Source of the DNA: Hyphomicrobium sp.
GTDB taxonomy: Bacteria > Pseudomonadota > Alphaproteobacteria > Rhizobiales > Hyphomicrobiaceae
Assembly (NCBI GenBank): GCA_030598645.1
Contig: JAUVPN010000123.1
Span: forward strand, 1 to 7,737
DNA: 7,737 nt
Direction: 5' to 3'
Shown piece after piece: positions 6,538 through 7,737 of this stretch (position 1 is its first letter; each line of letters starts with the position of its first letter). Under the pieces are notes generated by a model. That model saw only the letters and a list, made by a program, of their open reading frames with translations. It was not told where the DNA came from and made no database searches. The position numbers and the translations under genes were made by a program.

Positions 6538-7008
6538 TCAAGCGGGCGCAGAAATCCGAGCGTGCCGCACATTCTTCGTGAGTGTACGGAACTGCGAGCC
6601 GGGAATGTGGATCAGGCTGCGATGATCGCCACCCTCTACGTAGATGTCGGGCTGCTCATCAAGGCTATCGTCGACAAAGGCATCCACAGCATAAGGCTCG
6701 GCGAGCGGTGGCACGGCGCCAGTTTCGCAGTCGGGAAATAGTCCGCTGATCTCTTCTTCAGTGGCCATTTCGACGCGGCAGTGCAGCATCTTCTCAATCG
6801 TCTCTAACTGCACTTTCGAGTTGGCCGGCACGACAGCAAGAACAAAGCCACCTTCGCGCGTCAGCACCACGGCTTTGGCAACCCGCTCTGCCGGCACGTG
6901 GCTTTCCCGCGCCGTATCCTGGGCGCACTGCGTCCGCTTGTGCACCATCACATCGTAATCGACGTGCTTGTCGTCGAGGTATTCCCGCAACGTCAATGCA
7001 ATACCCAT
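6538..7008 (-). CDS. YbaK/EbsC-family aminoacyl-tRNA deacylase (trans-editing protein)
   Basis: This 156-residue cytoplasmic protein consists of one YbaK/prolyl-tRNA-editing domain. Family members hydrolyse wrongly charged tRNAs, such as Cys- or Ala-tRNA(Pro), in trans. Visible landmarks are the N-terminal 'TLREYLDDKHVDYDVMVHK' (about 6-24), the conserved lysine in 'AKAVVL' (Lys45, likely equivalent to the functional lysine of YbaK), the core strand 'GGFVLAVVPANSKVQL' (53-68), 'MATEEEISGLFPDCETGAVPPL' (81-102), which matches the family's 'E..LFP.C..GAVPP' region, and 'GGDHRSLIHI' (126-135). Length is normal for free-standing members. The start is supported by GGAG (complement of 7016-7019) seven bases before the ATG. 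Which tRNA it edits cannot be told from the sequence. The gene lies alone, with long spacers on both sides. Confidence 0.9.
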   Translation of the reverse strand: MGIALTLREYLDDKHVDYDVMVHKRTQCAQDTARESHVPAERVAKAVVLTREGGFVLAVVPANSKVQLETIEKMLHCRVEMATEEEISGLFPDCETGAVPPLAEPYAVDAFVDDSLDEQPDIYVEGGDHRSLIHIPGSQFRTLTKNVRHARISAPA

Positions 7009-7263
7009 GGTACTTCTCCAGCTTTTTTTCGGCCTAGCTCACGGCGTGCCGCATTATCGAGGCTCAAGGCGTCGAACATCGTCGGCTCATGGAATGGGCC
7101 GCCAGTCAGCGGGAGCCGTTGGCTCTCGTCACCGGCGGTCGATCGGCCAGGAGCCTCCGGCGGCGCAGTTTGCCGACCAGTCGCAAAGACGAGAGATTAG
7201 GACGGGTTAGGATAATCAGCAAGCGGGGCAAATAAGGCCACGACGACAAGTAGTTAAATATAG
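7009..7263. other. 255-bp spacer upstream of the YbaK gene with no recognised gene
   Basis: This holds the leader of the YbaK gene on the minus strand, including its GGAGA ribosome-binding site and an A7 tract (T7 on the plus strand, 7023-7029) just before it. I see no recognised protein and no convincing promoter; the best pair on the minus strand (TTGCTG and TAATCT, 17 bp apart) matches only three of six bases at each box. Confidence 0.45.
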
Positions 7264-7443
7264 CTAGGAAGCCTTCGTCTTGTTAGCAATTGCAGCGATG
7301 ACAAGGTGGGGAAGATCCTTACCGCCGCCGTACCGATCAATTGCGGCTTGTTGTATCGCTGCGATCCGCAGGTTATGGATCAGGTTTTCGTTATGATAGG
7401 GCGACGCGCGGCGAACGGGATATTCCCCCGGCTCGAAAATCAC
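7264..7443 (-). CDS. Probable small protein of unknown function (59 residues, GTG start)
   Basis: The minus-strand frame from the GTG at 7443 to the TAG at 7264 encodes 59 residues beginning 'MIFEPGEYPVRRASPYHNEN'. The middle forms a plausible amphipathic helix ('LIHNLRIAAIQQAAIDRYG'), followed by 'GGKDLPHLVIAAIANKTKAS'. The composition is that of a real soluble protein, unlike the opposite-strand frame (7306-7509). A strong GAGGAGG lies at the start but overlaps it: AGGAGG is the complement of 7443-7448 and shares a base with the GTG. The next in-frame stop upstream is a TAA at 7466-7464, and no other start codon lies between, so initiation here would be unusual. A promoter-like pair is present upstream (7487-7514). 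It may be a real small gene, or a gene with a damaged 5' end. I do not recognise the family. Confidence 0.5.
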   Translation of the reverse strand: MIFEPGEYPVRRASPYHNENLIHNLRIAAIQQAAIDRYGGGKDLPHLVIAAIANKTKAS

Positions 7444-7486
7444 CTCCTCACCGCTCGAAGCAGATTAAACGTCTGGCCTGACTACT

Positions 7487-7514
7487 ATTATCTCCGACCT
7501 ACACGATAGAGCAA
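7487..7514 (-). promoter_or_regulatory. Candidate sigma-70-like promoter for the small minus-strand gene
   Basis: On the minus strand TTGCTC (complement of 7509-7514) and GATAAT (complement of 7487-7492) are 16 bp apart. The -10 matches five of six consensus bases and the -35 three of six. Transcription would begin about 35-40 bp before the GTG at 7443. The direction and distance support the small gene, but a match of this quality can occur by chance. Confidence 0.35.
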
Positions 7515-7535
7515 ACTGGCCTAGTGGAATTCGGG

Positions 7536-7551
7536 GCACTGGGGCCAGTGC
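7536..7551 (-). terminator. Hairpin downstream of the substrate-binding protein gene
   Basis: Perfect 7-bp arms GCACTGG (7536-7542) and CCAGTGC (7545-7551) are separated by two bases; as RNA it would form a six-pair stem with a four-base loop. It lies 32 bases past the stop of the minus-strand gene ending at 7584, where a terminator would be expected. There is no U run after it, so intrinsic termination is doubtful. An RNA 3'-end stabiliser or a protein-binding palindrome is also possible. Confidence 0.35.
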
Positions 7552-7583
7552 GAGTTTGCGCGAACCGAGCGAATTGTATGCGC

Positions 7584-7737
7584 CTATTGCCTAGCGTTCG
7601 GAAAAAATGGCCGCTCTCCGTTGATTTGGAATGAGGCGATCGCCTCCTGCCCTTCTTTTGAAACGAGCCAGTCGATGAAGGTTTGCCCTTCAGCCGCCCG
7701 TACGTTCGGATGTTTGGCCGGATTCACAAGAATGACA
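7584..7737 (-). CDS. Tungstate-type ABC transporter substrate-binding protein, C-terminal part (TupA-like)
   Basis: Only the last 50 complete codons are in the window; the gene begins beyond the right edge. The readable end starts 'VILVNPAKHPNVRAAEGQTF', continues 'IDWLVSKEGQEAIASF' and finishes 'INGERPFFPNARQ'. The pattern 'NP.KHPNV.A..G..FIDWL.S.EGQ..I..F...G...FFPNA' is typical of periplasmic tungstate/molybdate-like binding proteins of the TupA group, which deliver oxyanions to a TupBC-type ABC importer. Substrate assignment from the tail alone is tentative. The remaining import genes would be expected to the right of the window. No regulatory sequence of the gene is visible. Confidence 0.75.
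   Translation of the reverse strand, partial: VILVNPAKHPNVRAAEGQTFIDWLVSKEGQEAIASFQINGERPFFPNARQ

Noticed and set aside
6993..7079. 28-codon minus-strand frame overlapping the YbaK start by 16 bp, as a possible leader peptide
   Set aside because: It lacks a good ribosome-binding site and shows no attenuator hairpins or codon runs. Overlap alone is weak evidence.
7306..7509. 67-codon plus-strand frame in the right-hand spacer
   Set aside because: It is opposite the more protein-like 59-residue minus-strand frame and has no convincing composition or ribosome-binding site.

Overview
The window looks like chromosomal DNA of an alphaproteobacterium, most likely of the order Hyphomicrobiales and near Bradyrhizobium. 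This is inferred from the protein style: a BepG/MexF-like RND pump with its own TolC-type channel, a 60-residue 'EIQEHARKL...WRRIEAALMEMRGPH' protein and a YbaK protein of the alphaproteobacterial type, all recalled without a database search. Base composition is moderately GC-rich. No tRNA, rRNA, CRISPR array, insertion sequence or transposase is visible.

Positions 27-6057, plus strand: a complete tripartite multidrug efflux system. It has a periplasmic adaptor (27-1178), an inner-membrane HAE1-type RND transporter (1182-4343, GTG start three bases after the adaptor stop) and, after a 235-bp gap, a TolC-family outer-membrane channel (4579-6057). The adaptor and pump form a tight translational pair. 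The channel gene has a leader of its own, with a GTACAA/TTGTAC palindrome and a run of nine G just before the start codon, so it may be controlled partly on its own. Together the products would form an envelope-spanning, proton-driven export machine.

Positions 6078-7737, minus strand: four short or partial genes facing the pump genes. They are a 60-residue helical protein of unknown function (6078-6260, excellent ribosome-binding site), a YbaK/EbsC-family aminoacyl-tRNA deacylase (6538-7008), a probable unlisted 59-residue protein (7264-7443) and the C-terminal 50 residues of a tungstate-type (TupA-like) ABC transporter substrate-binding protein (7584 to beyond the right edge). The stretch 6261-6537 between the first two holds two palindromes with identical geometry (7-bp arms, 7-nt centre) and three TGATCA sites.

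Nothing here amounts to a clearly new biological system. The best leads are the small protein at 7264-7443, the palindromes at 6297-6381 and the G9 tract before the channel gene.
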